Part shown: piece by piece, positions 35,530-44,621 of the stretch | Layout of the letters: the number at the start of each line of letters is the position of its first letter | How positions within the stretch are numbered: position 1 is the stretch's first letter | From: Eubacterium sp. OM08-24 | GTDB taxonomy: Bacteria; Bacillota; Clostridia; Oscillospirales; Acutalibacteraceae | Length of the DNA stretch: 64,000 nt | Direction: 5' to 3' | NCBI RefSeq assembly: GCF_003438075.1 | Contig: NZ_QSTA01000001.1 | Coordinates: forward strand, 372,001 to 436,000 | The notes under the pieces: model-generated | What the model was told of the DNA's origin: nothing | The model's input: only the letters and a program-made list of their open reading frames with translations | Database searches by the model: none | Position numbers and translations under genes: made by a program

Positions 35530-36114
35530 ATGAATTTGGACGATTACAAGAAAATTATAAAATCAAGAATGAGCGATTACCGCTATACTCATAGCGTAAA
35601 TGTGTCTAAAGAGGCGGTAAGACTTGCAAAAAAATACGGTGTGGATACCGAAAAAGCAGCCGTTGCAGGCATACTGCATGACATTACCAAAGAAACACCT
35701 AAAGAAGAACAGTTGCAAATTATGACAGATGGTGGTATAATTTTAGATAATGTGCAGAAAAATTCTTCAAAGCTATGGCATGGCATAAGCGGCAGTGTGT
35801 ATATAAGAGATGTACTTAATATTACAGACGAAGATATTTTAAATGCCGTAAGATACCATACCACAGGCAGGGCAGGTATGTCTTTGCTTGAGAAAATTAT
35901 TTTTATTGCAGATTTTACTTCTGCCGAAAGAGATTATAACGGCGTAAAAACAATGCGCAAAAAGGCAGACAAAGCTCTTGAAAACGCTATGCTTTACGGT
36001 TTGCAGTTTACTTTAAAAGACTTGTCTAAGAGGGCAATGATAATTCACCCTGACGCCCTTGCCTGTTACAACGAAATTGTAATAAATTATTCTACGAAAG
36101 GAACAGCCAAATGA
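35530..36114 (+). CDS. yqeK: HD-domain phosphohydrolase YqeK (probable symmetrical Ap4A hydrolase)
   Basis: The 194-residue protein has an HD metal-binding domain: His in YTHSVNVS, the pair in GILHDITKE, then His in LWHGISGSVY and Asp in IFIADFTSAERDY. The family is known to hydrolyse diadenosine tetraphosphate to ADP. ATG 35530 was chosen because a longer in-frame version would lie inside nadD. Its end overlaps rsfS by four bases. Confidence 0.93.
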   Translation: MNLDDYKKIIKSRMSDYRYTHSVNVSKEAVRLAKKYGVDTEKAAVAGILHDITKETPKEEQLQIMTDGGIILDNVQKNSSKLWHGISGSVYIRDVLNITDEDILNAVRYHTTGRAGMSLLEKIIFIADFTSAERDYNGVKTMRKKADKALENAMLYGLQFTLKDLSKRAMIIHPDALACYNEIVINYSTKGTAK

Positions 36115-36464
36115 ATTCTTACGAACAATCAATTCTGACAGCTAAGGCTATAAGCAGTAAAAAAGGTCTTAACATTAAGTTAATCGAAATTGGCGATATT
36201 TCTTCGCTTGCAGATTATATGGTAATTGCAACAGGTACAAGCTCAACTCATGTAAAAGCTATTGCAGACGAGGTTGAGTATCAGCTTGACGAGGCAGGCA
36301 TTTCTGTAAGCCACATTGAGGGTTACCGTTCAAATTCATGGATTTTGCTTGACTATGTCGATGTTATCGTTCACATATTCTCAGATGAGGCAAGGGAGTT
36401 TTATGACCTTGAAAGACTCTGGCAGGACGGCAAGGAAATTGACATTTCAAACATTGTTGACTAA
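36111..36464 (+). CDS. rsfS: Ribosomal silencing factor RsfS
   Basis: RsfS binds ribosomal protein L14 and blocks subunit joining in starved cells. The 117 residues contain [21 protein letters not shown] in pattern and [20 protein letters not shown], the conserved core. It overlaps yqeK by four bases in an ATGA junction and is followed by leuS. Confidence 0.96.
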   Translation: MNSYEQSILTAKAISSKKGLNIKLIEIGDISSLADYMVIATGTSSTHVKAIADEVEYQLDEAGISVSHIEGYRSNSWILLDYVDVIVHIFSDEAREFYDLERLWQDGKEIDISNIVD

Positions 36465-36487
36465 TAAATCTTGAGGAGGACTCAATT

Positions 36488-38899
36488 TTGAAATATAATC
36501 ATAAGCCTGTTGAAGGCAAATGGCAAAAAATTTGGGAAGAAAAGGGCGTTTTCCACGCAGAGGACAACTCTGATAAAGAAAAATTCTATGCTCTTATCGA
36601 GTTCCCTTATCCATCGGGACAGGGACTTCATGTAGGTCATCCAAGACCGTATACAGCGCTTGACACAGTAGCAAGAAAGCGCAGACTTCAGGGCTACAAT
36701 GTGCTTTATCCAATCGGCTGGGACGCATTTGGTTTACCGACAGAAAACTATGCTATCAAAAACCATATTCACCCTGAAATCGTAACAAAGCAGAACATTG
36801 CTCGCTTTAAAAAGCAGATTCAGTCACTTGGTATTTCTTTTGACTGGAGCAGAGAAATTAATACTACCGACCCCGACTACTACAAGTGGACACAGTGGAT
36901 TTTTATTCAGCTTTTCAAGCATGGTCTTGCATACAAAAAAGAGATGAATGTAAACTGGTGTACTTCATGTAAGTGCGTCCTTGCAAACGAAGAAGTTGTA
37001 AACGGCGTTTGCGAGCGCTGCGGCAGTGAGGTAATTCATAAGGTTAAGTCACAGTGGATGCTTAAGATTACAGCTTACGCAGACAGACTTATCAACGACC
37101 TTGACCTTGTAGATTATCCTGAAAGAGTAAAGGCACAGCAGAAGAACTGGATCGGCAGAAGTACAGGTGCAGAGGTTGATTTTAAGACAACCACAGGCGA
37201 TACACTCACAATTTACACCACAAGAGCAGATACTCTTTACGGTGCAACATATATGGTAATTTCTCCGGAACACCCTCTCATTGAAAAGTGGGCAGACAAG
37301 CTCTCTAATATTGACGCTATCCGTGAATATCAGGCTGCGGCTGCAAGAAAGTCTGACTTTGAAAGAACAGAGGTTGCCAAGGACAAAACAGGTGTTCTTG
37401 TTGAGGGCGTTAAGGCTATTAACCCTGTTAATAACAAAGAAATTCCTATCTTTATTTCGGACTATGTACTTGTATCATACGGTACAGGCGCTATTATGGC
37501 TGTTCCTGCTCACGATACTCGTGACTGGGAATTTGCAAAGAAGTTTGACCTCCCTATAATTGAGGTAGTAAAGGGCGGCAATGTGCAGGAGGAGGCTTAT
37601 ACCGACTGCGCAACAGGCATTATGGTTAATTCGGGTATACTTGACGGTCTTACTGTTGACGAGGCCAAAAAGAAGATTATTTCTTGGCTTGAGTCGGAGG
37701 GCAAAGGTCACTCAAAGGTAAACTACAAACTTCGTGACTGGGTATTCTCTCGTCAGCGTTATTGGGGCGAGCCAATCCCGATTGTTCACTGCGACAAGTG
37801 CGGTTATGTTCCGATTGACGAAAGTGAACTCCCACTCAGACTTCCTATGGTAGAATCATATGAGCCGACAGATAACGGCGAATCACCGCTTGCTAAAATG
37901 ACAGACTGGCTTGAAACAACTTGCCCATGCTGCGGCGGCAAGGCAATGCGTGAAACCGATACAATGCCACAGTGGGCAGGTTCATCATGGTATTTCTTAA
38001 GATATATGGATCCGCACAACGACAAGGCGCTTGCATCAAAAGAGGCTATCAAGTATTGGTCACCTGTTGATTGGTACAACGGCGGTATGGAGCACACAAC
38101 ACTCCACTTGCTTTACAGCCGTTTCTGGCATAAGTTCCTCTATGACATCGGCGTTGTAAATACTCCTGAGCCATACGCTAAGAGAACATCACACGGTATG
38201 ATTCTCGGCGAAAACGGCGAGAAGATGAGTAAGTCAAGAGGCAATGTAGTTAATCCTGACGAAATTGTTGACGAGTACGGCGCAGACACACTTCGTCTTT
38301 ATGAAATGTTCATCGGTGACTTTGAAAAGGCCGCTCCATGGAGTCAGTCAAGCATCAGAGGCTGCCGCAGATTTATTGAGCGTTATTATAATCTTCAGAC
38401 TATTCTTAATGATACAGACGGTATTCGTCCTGAGCTTGAGTCAGCTTTCCATAAGGCAATCAAAAAAGTTGGCGATGACATTGAGAACATCAAGTTCAAT
38501 ACTGCAATCGCAACACTTATGGCTCTTATCAATGACATTACAGCAACAGGCGCAATCACTAAGGAAGAACTTAAAATCTTTACAATCCTTTTGAATCCGT
38601 TTGCTCCGCACATTACAGAAGAAGTGTTTGAAATGTGCAAGCTCGGCGAAGGTATTGTTGCTGAACAGAAATGGCCGGAGTATGACGAGGCTAAGTGCAA
38701 AGACGAAACAATAGAAATTGTTGTTCAGGTAAACGGTAAAATTAAAACAAAGCTTAACATTCCTGTTGAGTCAGAAAAGAACGCTGTTCTTGAAATGGCT
38801 AAGGCAGACGCTAATGTGGCTAAAGCAATAGAGAATATGAATATCATCAAAGAAATTTATGTTCCCAATAAGCTTGTAAACCTTGTAGTTAAGCCATAA
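36488..38899 (+). CDS. leuS: Leucyl-tRNA synthetase
   Basis: This class I synthetase of 803 residues has the HIGH motif as HVGH in [16 protein letters not shown], the CP1 editing domain in the middle, and KMSKSRGN. Zinc-type cysteine pairs are visible in [21 protein letters not shown] and in CPCCGGKA. The start is TTG at 36488 after GAGGAGGA; no better ATG is in frame nearby. No T-box leader is visible in the 23 bases before it. A new promoter for rpsU lies downstream. Confidence 0.98.
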   Translation: MKYNHKPVEGKWQKIWEEKGVFHAEDNSDKEKFYALIEFPYPSGQGLHVGHPRPYTALDTVARKRRLQGYNVLYPIGWDAFGLPTENYAIKNHIHPEIVTKQNIARFKKQIQSLGISFDWSREINTTDPDYYKWTQWIFIQLFKHGLAYKKEMNVNWCTSCKCVLANEEVVNGVCERCGSEVIHKVKSQWMLKITAYADRLINDLDLVDYPERVKAQQKNWIGRSTGAEVDFKTTTGDTLTIYTTRADTLYGATYMVISPEHPLIEKWADKLSNIDAIREYQAAAARKSDFERTEVAKDKTGVLVEGVKAINPVNNKEIPIFISDYVLVSYGTGAIMAVPAHDTRDWEFAKKFDLPIIEVVKGGNVQEEAYTDCATGIMVNSGILDGLTVDEAKKKIISWLESEGKGHSKVNYKLRDWVFSRQRYWGEPIPIVHCDKCGYVPIDESELPLRLPMVESYEPTDNGESPLAKMTDWLETTCPCCGGKAMRETDTMPQWAGSSWYFLRYMDPHNDKALASKEAIKYWSPVDWYNGGMEHTTLHLLYSRFWHKFLYDIGVVNTPEPYAKRTSHGMILGENGEKMSKSRGNVVNPDEIVDEYGADTLRLYEMFIGDFEKAAPWSQSSIRGCRRFIERYYNLQTILNDTDGIRPELESAFHKAIKKVGDDIENIKFNTAIATLMALINDITATGAITKEELKIFTILLNPFAPHITEEVFEMCKLGEGIVAEQKWPEYDEAKCKDETIEIVVQVNGKIKTKLNIPVESEKNAVLEMAKADANVAKAIENMNIIKEIYVPNKLVNLVVKP

Positions 38900-38952
38900 T
38901 TTTTACTTTATTTATAAATTTACATAATTTTCCCTAAATTTCTACATTTCTA

Positions 38953-38981
38953 TTGACAATATGAATCGTTTATTGTATAAT
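38953..38981 (+). promoter_or_regulatory. Consensus SigA promoter of rpsU
   Basis: TTGACA (38953-38958) and TATAAT (38976-38981) are separated by exactly 17 bases. This is the best promoter match in the window. Confidence 0.95.
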
Positions 38982-39005
38982 ATCAAATGCAACATATGCA
39001 AATTA

Positions 39006-39030
39006 CCCATGCCAAATGGCAGATGGGAGG
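39006..39030 (+). promoter_or_regulatory. Hairpin at the rpsU ribosome-binding site
   Basis: CCCAT-GCC at 39006-39013 pairs with GGC and ATGGG at 39018-39020 and 39023-39027 (two-base bulge). The right arm covers the first two bases of GGAGG at 39026-39030. It could limit rpsU translation; this is inference. Confidence 0.45.
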
Positions 39031-39038
39031 GAAGATAG

Positions 39039-39215
39039 ATGGCAGAAATCAGACTTAAGGATAACGAATCTCTTGAGAGTGCTTTAAGAAGATTCAAAAA
39101 GCAGTGTGCAAGAGCTGGCGTTATTGCTGAGGTGCGCAAGAGAGAGGCTTATGAAAAGCCTTCTGTAAAGCGTAAAAAGAAGTCCGAAGCAGCTCGTAAG
39201 CGCAAATTCAGGTAA
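39039..39215 (+). CDS. rpsU: 30S ribosomal protein S21
   Basis: This 58-residue, very basic protein matches S21: [19 protein letters not shown], an Arg/Lys-rich middle with [19 protein letters not shown], and the end ARKRKFR. It is a small-subunit component needed for Shine-Dalgarno-dependent initiation. It has its own consensus promoter and a terminator, so it is monocistronic here. The start at 39039 follows GGGAGGGAAG, part of which can be paired in an upstream hairpin. Confidence 0.97.
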   Translation: MAEIRLKDNESLESALRRFKKQCARAGVIAEVRKREAYEKPSVKRKKKSEAARKRKFR

Positions 39216-39222
39216 TCAAAAT

Positions 39223-39252
39223 AAGCGGACAGTTTTTACTGTCCGCTTTTTG
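39223..39252 (+). terminator. Terminator after rpsU
   Basis: AAGCGGACAGT (39223-39233) pairs with ACTGTCCGCTT (39238-39248), followed by a T-run. Confidence 0.93.
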
Positions 39253-39282
39253 TCATTTTATCAGGAAATTTGGTGAATAAAA

Positions 39283-39717
39283 ATGAAAAAAATTCTTGTT
39301 ATGTTAGGCCCCAACCTTAATATGGTGGGCGTGAGAGAAAAAGGTATTTACGGCGAAGAAACCGCTCAGAGTATTTCAGAGCAGATTAAGTCTTTTGCAG
39401 ATGAGCAGGGCTTTTCTGTTGAGATTTATCAGTCAAACCATGAGGGTGACTTGATTGACAAAATTCACGCAGCAAGAGGTAATTTTGACGGCGTTGTTAT
39501 AAATGCGGGCGCTCTTACACATTATAGCTATGCATTAAGAGATGCTATTGCTTGTGTAAAGATTCCGTTTGTCGAGGTGCATATGTCAAATATCCACGCA
39601 AGGGAAGAATTCAGACACACATCTGTAATTGCACCTGTATGCGCAGGACAGATTGCAGGCTTTGGCAAAAGCAGCTACTTCCTTGCAATTACAGCTTTAA
39701 AGGACTTGATGAAGTAA
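39283..39717 (+). CDS. aroQ: 3-dehydroquinate dehydratase, type II
   Basis: This 144-residue shikimate-pathway enzyme removes water from 3-dehydroquinate and forms a dodecamer in the family. GPNLNMVGVREKGIYG, with the conserved Arg and active-site Tyr, is near the N-terminus. QSNHEGDLIDKI, NAGALTHYS and EVHMSNIHAREEFR contain the catalytic His and substrate-binding residues. The stop overlaps the next gene's start by one base, which suggests coupling with the peptidase. It is a stand-alone aro gene; no other aro gene is in the window. Confidence 0.96.
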   Translation: MKKILVMLGPNLNMVGVREKGIYGEETAQSISEQIKSFADEQGFSVEIYQSNHEGDLIDKIHAARGNFDGVVINAGALTHYSYALRDAIACVKIPFVEVHMSNIHAREEFRHTSVIAPVCAGQIAGFGKSSYFLAITALKDLMK

Positions 39718-40796
39718 TGAACAGCTTGAGAACAGAAAAGTTAAGAGCTTTTATAAAATCACCCGACACCGCAGTTTTAATAAAAAATGAAATCAATGTC
39801 GGATATTTCAGCGGCTTTCATCACAGCGAGGGTGTATTTTTACTGACAAGTGACAAAGCATATTTGCTTGTGGATTTCAGATACTTTGAGGCGGCACAGA
39901 AATTCGCAGTCGGCTGTGAAGTAATTTGCTTTAAAAAGCTGATTGCGGATATAAGCGAAATTCTTAAAAAAGAATGTGTCACAAAAATTGTTGCAGAGGC
40001 AGATACATTTACCGTTGCGGAAAATGATTTGTACAAAGAGCATTTTGCCGAAAAGGGAATTGAATTTTACTGTGACAGTGCGCTTGATAAGGCTGTTTCA
40101 AACATCAGAATTATTAAAGATAAATCTGAGTTTGACAAAATTTTAAAGGCTCAACAGATTGCCGAAAAGGCATATAATGAAGTTTTAAATTACATTAAGC
40201 CGGGTGTAAGCGAAAGAAAGATTGCTGTTGAATTTGAATATCTGATGAAGCAGTACGGTGCGGAAAGAGTTTCTTTTGATTTAATAACAATCACAGGCAG
40301 TAAAACTTCGTTGCCACACGGCGTACCGAGTGATGATATAATCAAATCAGGTGATTTTTTCACTATGGATTTTGGTGCGGTTTATGACGGCTATCACTCC
40401 GACACGACAAGAACCGTTGCGGTTAATTTTGCAACAGATGAGCAAAGAGAAATTTACAACATTGTTTTGCAGGCACAGCTTGCAGTGCTTAAAGAAGTTA
40501 AGGCAGGAAAAACCTGCTCTGAAATTGATAAAATTGCAAGAGATATTATAACAGAGGCAGGCTACGGAGAGTGTTTCGGTCATTCAACGGGTCACGGCGT
40601 AGGACTTGAAATTCACGAGCTGCCAAATGTTTCTCCGAGGGGAGAAATAATCCTTGAAGAGGGTATGGTAATTACCGACGAACCCGGAATTTACCTGCCA
40701 AAGAAGTTCGGTGTAAGAATTGAAGATATGCTTTATGTCACCGAAAAAGGATATAATAACTTTGTATCTTTGCCAAAAGAACTAATAATTCTTTAA
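39717..40796 (+). CDS. M24-family Xaa-Pro aminopeptidase/dipeptidase
   Basis: The 359-residue protein has an N-terminal creatinase-like domain and a C-terminal pita-bread metallopeptidase. The metal ligands are visible: DFGAVYDGYHSDTTRT (two Asp), GHSTGHGVGLEIHE (His), and the Glu residues in ITDEPGIY and RIEDML. ATG 39717 shares a base with the aroQ stop; longer in-frame versions run inside aroQ. It would cleave Xaa-Pro bonds in cytoplasmic peptide turnover. The aroQ-pepP-efp order is common in Firmicutes, which may hint at processing of polyproline-derived peptides, but that is only suggestive. Confidence 0.93.
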   Translation: MNSLRTEKLRAFIKSPDTAVLIKNEINVGYFSGFHHSEGVFLLTSDKAYLLVDFRYFEAAQKFAVGCEVICFKKLIADISEILKKECVTKIVAEADTFTVAENDLYKEHFAEKGIEFYCDSALDKAVSNIRIIKDKSEFDKILKAQQIAEKAYNEVLNYIKPGVSERKIAVEFEYLMKQYGAERVSFDLITITGSKTSLPHGVPSDDIIKSGDFFTMDFGAVYDGYHSDTTRTVAVNFATDEQREIYNIVLQAQLAVLKEVKAGKTCSEIDKIARDIITEAGYGECFGHSTGHGVGLEIHELPNVSPRGEIILEEGMVITDEPGIYLPKKFGVRIEDMLYVTEKGYNNFVSLPKELIIL

Positions 40797-40801
40797 AATG
40801 C

Positions 40802-40830
40802 TTGCAATTTGTTTATTTTTTATGTATAAT
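40802..40830 (+). promoter_or_regulatory. Promoter of efp
   Basis: TTGCAA (40802-40807) and TATAAT (40825-40830) are 17 bases apart, beginning six bases after the peptidase stop codon. Confidence 0.8.
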
Positions 40831-40896
40831 AGCATATGACACATAATGGCAAGGATTATTTTGCTGTAATTATGTATATTTTAGGAGGTATTACTT

Positions 40897-41454
40897 ATGA
40901 TATCAGCAGGTGATTTCAGAAACGGCGTTACATTTGAAATGGATGGTCAGGTTGTATCAATCATCGAATTCCAGCATGTAAAGCCAGGTAAGGGTGCCGC
41001 TTTCGTAAGAACAAAGATCAGAAATGTTATTACAGGTGCGGTTGTTGAAAAGACTTTTAACCCTAACGATAAATATCCTACTGCATTTATTGACAGAAAG
41101 GATATGGAGTACAGCTATTCAGACGGTGATCTTTATTACTTTATGGATACAGAAACATGGGAGCAGATCCCGATTAACAAGAGCGTTCTCGGCGACAACT
41201 TTAAGTTCGTTAAAGAGAATATGGTTTGTAAGGTTCTTTCTTACAAGGGCAGCGTATTCGGTGTAGAGCCGCCTAACTTTGTAGAGCTTAAGGTTACAAA
41301 GACCGATCCCGGCTTTAAGGGTGATACAGCTACAAATGCTACAAAGCCTGCTACTCTTGAAACAGGTGCTGAGATTAAGGTTCCTCTCTTTATTGACGAG
41401 GGCGAAACAATCCAGATCGACACAAGAACCGGTGAGTATATGGGCAGAGCTTAA
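40897..41454 (+). CDS. efp: Translation elongation factor P
   Basis: EF-P relieves ribosomes stalled at consecutive prolines. The 185-residue protein has three beta-barrel domains; the N-terminal loop [11 protein letters not shown] carries Lys at the position that is modified in other species. [27 protein letters not shown] and the end [14 protein letters not shown] are typical. AGGAGG precedes the ATG at 40897. No EpmA- or YmfI-like modifying enzyme is in the window. Confidence 0.97.
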   Translation: MISAGDFRNGVTFEMDGQVVSIIEFQHVKPGKGAAFVRTKIRNVITGAVVEKTFNPNDKYPTAFIDRKDMEYSYSDGDLYYFMDTETWEQIPINKSVLGDNFKFVKENMVCKVLSYKGSVFGVEPPNFVELKVTKTDPGFKGDTATNATKPATLETGAEIKVPLFIDEGETIQIDTRTGEYMGRA

Positions 41455-41475
41455 TCGCTTTGCGGAGGAATTATT

Positions 41476-41949
41476 ATGAATTTAACAGAAAAAATTGCTT
41501 ATATTCGCGGACTTTGCGAGGGTTTGAATCTTGACGAGTCAAAGCCTGAAATCAAGGTTATGAATGCAATTATCGATCTTCTTGACGATATGTCATATTC
41601 TGTAACAGATATGGAAGACCTCTATGACGAGCTTTCGGCTCAGGTTGATGAGATTGACCAGGATCTTGCAGAGGCTGAAACAGAGCTTTACGGCGAAGAT
41701 GATGACTTTGATTATGATGACGATGAAGATGACGAAGAAAACGAAGATGATGTTTTTTATGAAGTGACTTGCGATTCATGCGGTCAAAAGCTTAATGTAT
41801 CCGAGGATGTTCTCCTTGAGGGCGAAATTGAGTGCCCTAACTGCGGTGAACTTCTTGAGTTTGACTTCTCTGACATCTTTGACGGCGAAGAGTGTGACCC
41901 GGCTGACTGCGAGGGTTGCAGCAGCAATTGTAATTCTTCGGAAGAATAA
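41476..41949 (+). CDS. CD1247-type acidic protein with zinc ribbon
   Basis: This 157-residue protein of unknown function is typical of Clostridia, where it follows efp. The N-terminal 60 residues (TEKIAYIRGLCEGLNLD and LLDDMSYSVTDMEDLYDEL) are helical and match the CD1247 N-terminal domain. A strongly acidic stretch follows (about residues 75-95, Asp/Glu rich). A zinc-ribbon-like part has the pairs CDSCGQ and CPNCGE, and the tail is Cys-rich (CDPADCEGCSSNC). The acidic region and metal sites suggest a protein-binding or regulatory role, but no function can be assigned from sequence. Confidence 0.85.
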   Translation: MNLTEKIAYIRGLCEGLNLDESKPEIKVMNAIIDLLDDMSYSVTDMEDLYDELSAQVDEIDQDLAEAETELYGEDDDFDYDDDEDDEENEDDVFYEVTCDSCGQKLNVSEDVLLEGEIECPNCGELLEFDFSDIFDGEECDPADCEGCSSNCNSSEE

Positions 41950-41963
41950 TATTAACAAAATTT

Positions 41964-41999
41964 ACACCTCTCGTATAGAATATCGAGGGGTGTTTTTTT
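41964..41999 (+). terminator. Terminator hairpin that contains the yunB ribosome site
   Basis: ACACCTCTCG (41964-41973) pairs with CGAGGGGTGT (41984-41993, one G-T pair), followed by seven T (41993-41999). The 3' arm holds GAGGGG, the probable ribosome site for the TTG start at 41998. It can terminate the efp transcript and also hide the yunB ribosome site. Confidence 0.8.
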
Positions 42000-42645
42000 G
42001 CTTTTTTACAAAAGAAAGAAGATAAAATTTAAAAAGCTTAAATGTGTTCTTTTGTCGATAGTTTTAGTGCTCGTTTTAATTATAGTTTTCTGTGAACAAC
42101 AGCTTGCGGAATTTAAATGCGAATACATCAGAATACAGGCGGAAATTATCTCCGTAAACTCTGTTTGCGAGGCTGTAAACAGCAGTATAAGAAGTTTTAA
42201 TTATAACTATGACGATTTAGCAAAAATACAATATTCCAAAGACGGCAAAGTACAGGCAATAACAACCGATTCGTTTAAAATCAATGAGCTTAAGGCGGAT
42301 ATAATGCTAAGCGTACAGCAGGAAATTGCAAAAATATACGATGTGGAAATCGACATACCGCTCGGTTCTTTCACTGATATTACCGTGCTTTCAAACTACG
42401 GGCCGATGGTAAATGTATCGTTTAACCTTACGGGGAGTTTTTCCTCTGAAATCGTAAGCACCTTTGAATCGGCGGGAATTAATCAGACAATTCACCATAT
42501 CCGTCTCATTCTTACATCAAAAATTATGACAACATCTCTTGACTACTCGGGAAATATGACATTTTCCACCGATTTTGAAATAGCACAAAACATAATTGTC
42601 GGCACCACTCCCGAATACAACGGCAATTGGTACAAATCTGTATAA
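41998..42645 (+). CDS. yunB: Sporulation protein YunB family
   Basis: This 215-residue protein has a very basic N-terminus, one membrane segment (CVLLSIVLVLVLIIVFC, about residues 16-32) and an extracytoplasmic domain. ADIMLSVQQEIAKIYDVEIDIPLGSFTDI and the GP-rich core match YunB, a SigE-controlled protein of Bacillus needed for efficient sporulation. The protein is likely made in the mother cell and embedded in a membrane. The start is TTG 41998; the membrane segment demands a start near this position and no ATG is available. It is the clearest sign in the window that the organism forms spores. Confidence 0.88.
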   Translation: MLFYKRKKIKFKKLKCVLLSIVLVLVLIIVFCEQQLAEFKCEYIRIQAEIISVNSVCEAVNSSIRSFNYNYDDLAKIQYSKDGKVQAITTDSFKINELKADIMLSVQQEIAKIYDVEIDIPLGSFTDITVLSNYGPMVNVSFNLTGSFSSEIVSTFESAGINQTIHHIRLILTSKIMTTSLDYSGNMTFSTDFEIAQNIIVGTTPEYNGNWYKSV

Positions 42646-42679
42646 TACTTGTATAAATATTAAAAACTTAAGAAAAATA

Positions 42680-42708
42680 TTGAAAATTGCCGTAATTTGT
42701 GATACAAT
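42680..42708 (+). promoter_or_regulatory. Promoter of the miaB operon
   Basis: TTGAAA (42680-42685) and TACAAT (42703-42708) are 17 bases apart, about 37 bases before the miaB start. Confidence 0.75.
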
Positions 42709-42744
42709 ATTTTAGTTAATAAAATGGATTAGGAGTGCATTGTT

Positions 42745-44169
42745 TTGCCTGAAAACACAATACTTGGTAATGTTACCTCTGATGTTATTTCAGACCAACA
42801 GTTTGAATATATGAGATTGATTTCTCAGATTATGCAGGATAGAAAGCGTGGCGATAAGCCTGTGGCTTATATACGCACCTACGGCTGTCAGCAGAATGTT
42901 GCTGACAGTGAGAGAATTAAAGGTATGCTTGAAATAGCGGGCTTTGAATTTTCCGAAACCGTGGACGACGCCGATTTTATTCTTTTTAATACCTGCGCAA
43001 TCAGAGAACACGCCGAGGACAGAGTTTTTGGAAATGTCGGTGCGTTAAAGTCTTTAAAGAGAAAACATCCGCAGATTGTCATTGCTTTGTGCGGCTGTAT
43101 GATGGAGCAGGAGCATATCGCAAACAAGATGTATAAGAGCTTTCCGTTTGTAAGCCTTGTTTTCGGTACTCATTCTTTGCATCGTTTCCCACAGCTTTTG
43201 TATCATACACTTGCTGACGGCAAGCGTGTGTATGAGCGTGACAACGATGATAAAAAGGTTTACGAGGGTATTCCTGTAAAGCGTGACGGTACTTTTAAGG
43301 GCTGGCTTTCAATTATGTATGGCTGCAACAATTTCTGCACATACTGCATTGTGCCTTATGTAAGAGGCAGAGAACGCAGTCGTGAAAAGTCGCTTATCCT
43401 TGATGAAGCAAGGCAGATGATTTCAGCAGGCTACAAAGATATTACTTTGCTTGGTCAGAATGTAAACTCATACGGCAAAACTCTTGCCGATAAGCCTACT
43501 TTCGCTCAGCTTTTGCACGAAATTGATTCTATTGACGGCGACTATTGGCTTAGATTTATGACATCGCATCCAAAGGATTGTTCAAAAGAGCTTATTGATA
43601 CCATTGCCAACGGTACACATATCAGCAAGCATCTTCATTTGCCATTCCAGAGCGGTTCTGACAGAATTTTAAAAGCTATGAACAGGCATTATGACAGAAA
43701 GAAATATCTTGATATTGTAAATTATGCCAAAGAAAAAATTGACGGGGTATCGCTTACAAGTGATATTATTGTAGGTTTTCCGGGTGAAACCTATGAGGAC
43801 TTTAAAGAAACACTTTCGCTTATTCGTGAGGTTGAGTTTACATCTTTGTTTACTTTCATTTATTCACCGAGAGTAGGCACACCTGCCGCTAAGATGGATG
43901 ACCCGATTTCAGCAGAGGAAAAATCAAAATGGTTCAGAGAACTGCTTGATGTTCAGGAAGAAATTGCGGCTAAAAGATGTGCGTCTATGGTTAATAACAC
44001 CGAAAAGGTACTTGTTGAATCGGAAACAGGCAAAAACGGTGAATTAAGCGGCAGAACAAGTGGCAATATAATAGTGGAGCTTAAAGGCGATAAGGGCCTT
44101 ATAGGCACATTTCAGAATGTTAAGATTACACAGGCGAGAAATTGGATACTCAAGGGCGAGCTTGTGTAA
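42745..44169 (+). CDS. miaB: tRNA-2-methylthio-N6-dimethylallyladenosine synthase
   Basis: MiaB is a radical SAM methylthiotransferase acting on i6A37 of tRNA. The 474-residue protein has an N-terminal UPF0004 domain (YGCQQNVADSE, FNTCAIRE, CGCMMEQE) with three cysteines for one 4Fe-4S cluster. The radical SAM motif CNNFCTYC (Cys194, Cys198, Cys201) holds the other cluster, and a C-terminal TRAM domain completes the enzyme. The start is TTG 42745 after AGGAG. miaA, which makes the i6A substrate, lies downstream in the same cluster, after ylbF, mutS and mutL. Confidence 0.97.
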   Translation: MPENTILGNVTSDVISDQQFEYMRLISQIMQDRKRGDKPVAYIRTYGCQQNVADSERIKGMLEIAGFEFSETVDDADFILFNTCAIREHAEDRVFGNVGALKSLKRKHPQIVIALCGCMMEQEHIANKMYKSFPFVSLVFGTHSLHRFPQLLYHTLADGKRVYERDNDDKKVYEGIPVKRDGTFKGWLSIMYGCNNFCTYCIVPYVRGRERSREKSLILDEARQMISAGYKDITLLGQNVNSYGKTLADKPTFAQLLHEIDSIDGDYWLRFMTSHPKDCSKELIDTIANGTHISKHLHLPFQSGSDRILKAMNRHYDRKKYLDIVNYAKEKIDGVSLTSDIIVGFPGETYEDFKETLSLIREVEFTSLFTFIYSPRVGTPAAKMDDPISAEEKSKWFRELLDVQEEIAAKRCASMVNNTEKVLVESETGKNGELSGRTSGNIIVELKGDKGLIGTFQNVKITQARNWILKGELV

Positions 44170-44184
44170 GGAAAGGATAAAATT

Positions 44185-44592
44185 ATGGATATTATTGAAA
44201 AGGCAAGAGAGCTTGGTAAGCTCATTCAGCAGGAGGAGTCGTATATCGCTCTCCAAAAAGCACAGGCAGACGCTGACGCAGATATGGATCTTCAGAACCT
44301 TATCGGCGATTTTAATATGAAGAGAATGTCTATCAACAACGAGGCTTCTAAAAAAGATAAGGACAGCGATAAGCTCGCACTTCTCAACAGTCAGATGAGA
44401 GAGGACTATTCAAAGATTATGTCAAATAAGAATATGATTGCTTACAACGAGGCAAAAGATGCTTTTGATATGGTTGCAAACAGAGTTCTTGCCATTGTTC
44501 AGCAGTCGGCAGAGGGCGCAGACCCTGAAACAGCCGATTACTCAACATCTTCTTGTTCGGGCAGCTGCAGCACTTGCGGCGGTTGCGGCTGA
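44185..44592 (+). CDS. ylbF: YlbF-family regulator with cysteine-rich tail
   Basis: This 135-residue, mainly helical protein is of the YlbF/YmcA family. In Bacillus these proteins with YaaT form an iron-sulfur complex that supports RNase Y-dependent maturation and the phosphorelay. The helical core runs about residues 1-115. The C-terminus has five closely spaced cysteines, in SSCSGSCSTCGGCG, fitting a cluster ligand. The gene starts 15 bases after miaB with AGGAAAGG. Linkage of miaB, ylbF and mutS is conserved in Clostridia. Cluster binding is an inference. Confidence 0.88.
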   Translation: MDIIEKARELGKLIQQEESYIALQKAQADADADMDLQNLIGDFNMKRMSINNEASKKDKDSDKLALLNSQMREDYSKIMSNKNMIAYNEAKDAFDMVANRVLAIVQQSAEGADPETADYSTSSCSGSCSTCGGCG

Positions 44593-44621
44593 TAGATTTT
44601 CCTTGAAAGGGTGTGAAAACA

